Shown here piece after piece: positions 5,507 through 5,678 of a stretch of DNA of 5,678 nt. The DNA comes from Chloroflexota bacterium (GTDB lineage: Bacteria; Chloroflexota; Dehalococcoidia; SAR202; UBA11138), in contig PAIW01000097.1 in the NCBI GenBank assembly GCA_002710885.1, positions 1 through 5,678 on the forward strand. Direction: 5' to 3'. Numbering within the stretch: position 1 is the first letter of the stretch; every line of letters begins with the position of its first letter. A program made the translations under genes and the position numbers. The notes beneath the pieces were generated by a model. The model was not told the DNA's origin. It searched no databases and saw nothing but the letters and a program-made list of their open reading frames with translations.

Positions 5507-5678
5507 AGTGATAGTACGACATTACGCCAGGCTCGACCTTGCCAAGAAATCCTGGTGGATACTGGTCACGCTGCCAAAACTCTTTCTTCGCCTGAACATT
5601 GATGATGCTAGGCCGACTCTCGTCTAGTGCCACCTGATAGGCTCTCTCGAGTGCCGGACGCATCTCCGCCGCTTTGGT
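5505..5678 (-). CDS. Probable thiamine-pyrophosphate-dependent enzyme, C-terminal end (gene continues past the right edge)
   Basis: The complement of the right edge is open from 5678 to a TAG at 5507-5505 and encodes 57 residues. [20 protein letters not shown] (9-28) is the pattern found at the end of the C-terminal pyrophosphate-binding domain of acetolactate-synthase-like TPP enzymes: a helix of ELE/ALERA type, then a small or charged residue pair, a P-S/A-x-I/V-N-V strand and a short tail. The tail here, from [13 protein letters not shown] (31-43) to the VMSYYH end (52-57), is longer and more aromatic than in biosynthetic acetolactate synthase, so this is more likely one of the many uncharacterised TPP-requiring paralogues (oxidase, decarboxylase or lyase). 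The catalytic and cofactor-binding motifs would lie outside the window, so the reaction is unknown. It is the most upstream visible gene of the minus-strand operon. Confidence 0.68.
   Translation of the reverse strand, partial: TKAAEMRPALERAYQVALDESRPSIINVQAKKEFWQRDQYPPGFLGKVEPGVMSYYH

Noticed and set aside
5255..5602. Plus-strand frame of 115 codons
   Set aside because: It covers parts of two minus-strand genes whose spacing and start signals fit an operon; its own translation shows no domain.

Overview
The window reads as ordinary, gene-dense bacterial chromosome with roughly balanced base composition and seven or eight genes packed with short gaps. It holds a periplasmic PQQ-dependent dehydrogenase with a Sec signal, a periplasmic c-type cytochrome and a small membrane protein, which points to a Gram-negative, aerobically respiring heterotroph. 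The mix would fit an environmental lineage such as Acidobacteriota or a proteobacterium, but nothing in the window fixes the phylum. I see no rRNA, tRNA, CRISPR array, transposase, phage gene or long repeat.

Layout. (1) Positions 1-1322, minus strand: a class I SAM-dependent methyltransferase (531-1322), then the N-terminal 144 residues of a YebC/TACO1-family protein that runs off the left edge (1-434). (2) Positions 1367-3958, plus strand: a four-helix DUF2231 membrane protein (1367-1825), then a 704-residue secreted PQQ-dependent dehydrogenase (1844-3958). They are 18 bases apart with a good ribosome binding site between them, so they form a two-gene unit. (3) Positions 4025-5678, minus strand: the last 57 residues of what looks like a thiamine-pyrophosphate enzyme (5505-5678, entering from the right edge), an unrecognised 168-residue soluble protein with a GTG start (4991-5497), a small secreted mono-haem cytochrome c (4558-4971), and a GNAT acetyltransferase (4025-4507). 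The first three are separated by only 7 and 19 bases and are almost certainly co-transcribed. The GNAT gene lies 50 bases further on and may or may not belong.

How they may work together. The dehydrogenase oxidises an alcohol, sugar or similar substrate in the periplasm and needs an electron acceptor. It carries no haem domain of its own. Two candidates are nearby: the co-transcribed DUF2231 membrane protein and the convergently encoded cytochrome c. The less ordinary part is the right-hand operon, where a TPP enzyme, an uncharacterised protein and a cytochrome c are tightly linked. Its function cannot be read from the window, and it is the most worthwhile target for follow-up.
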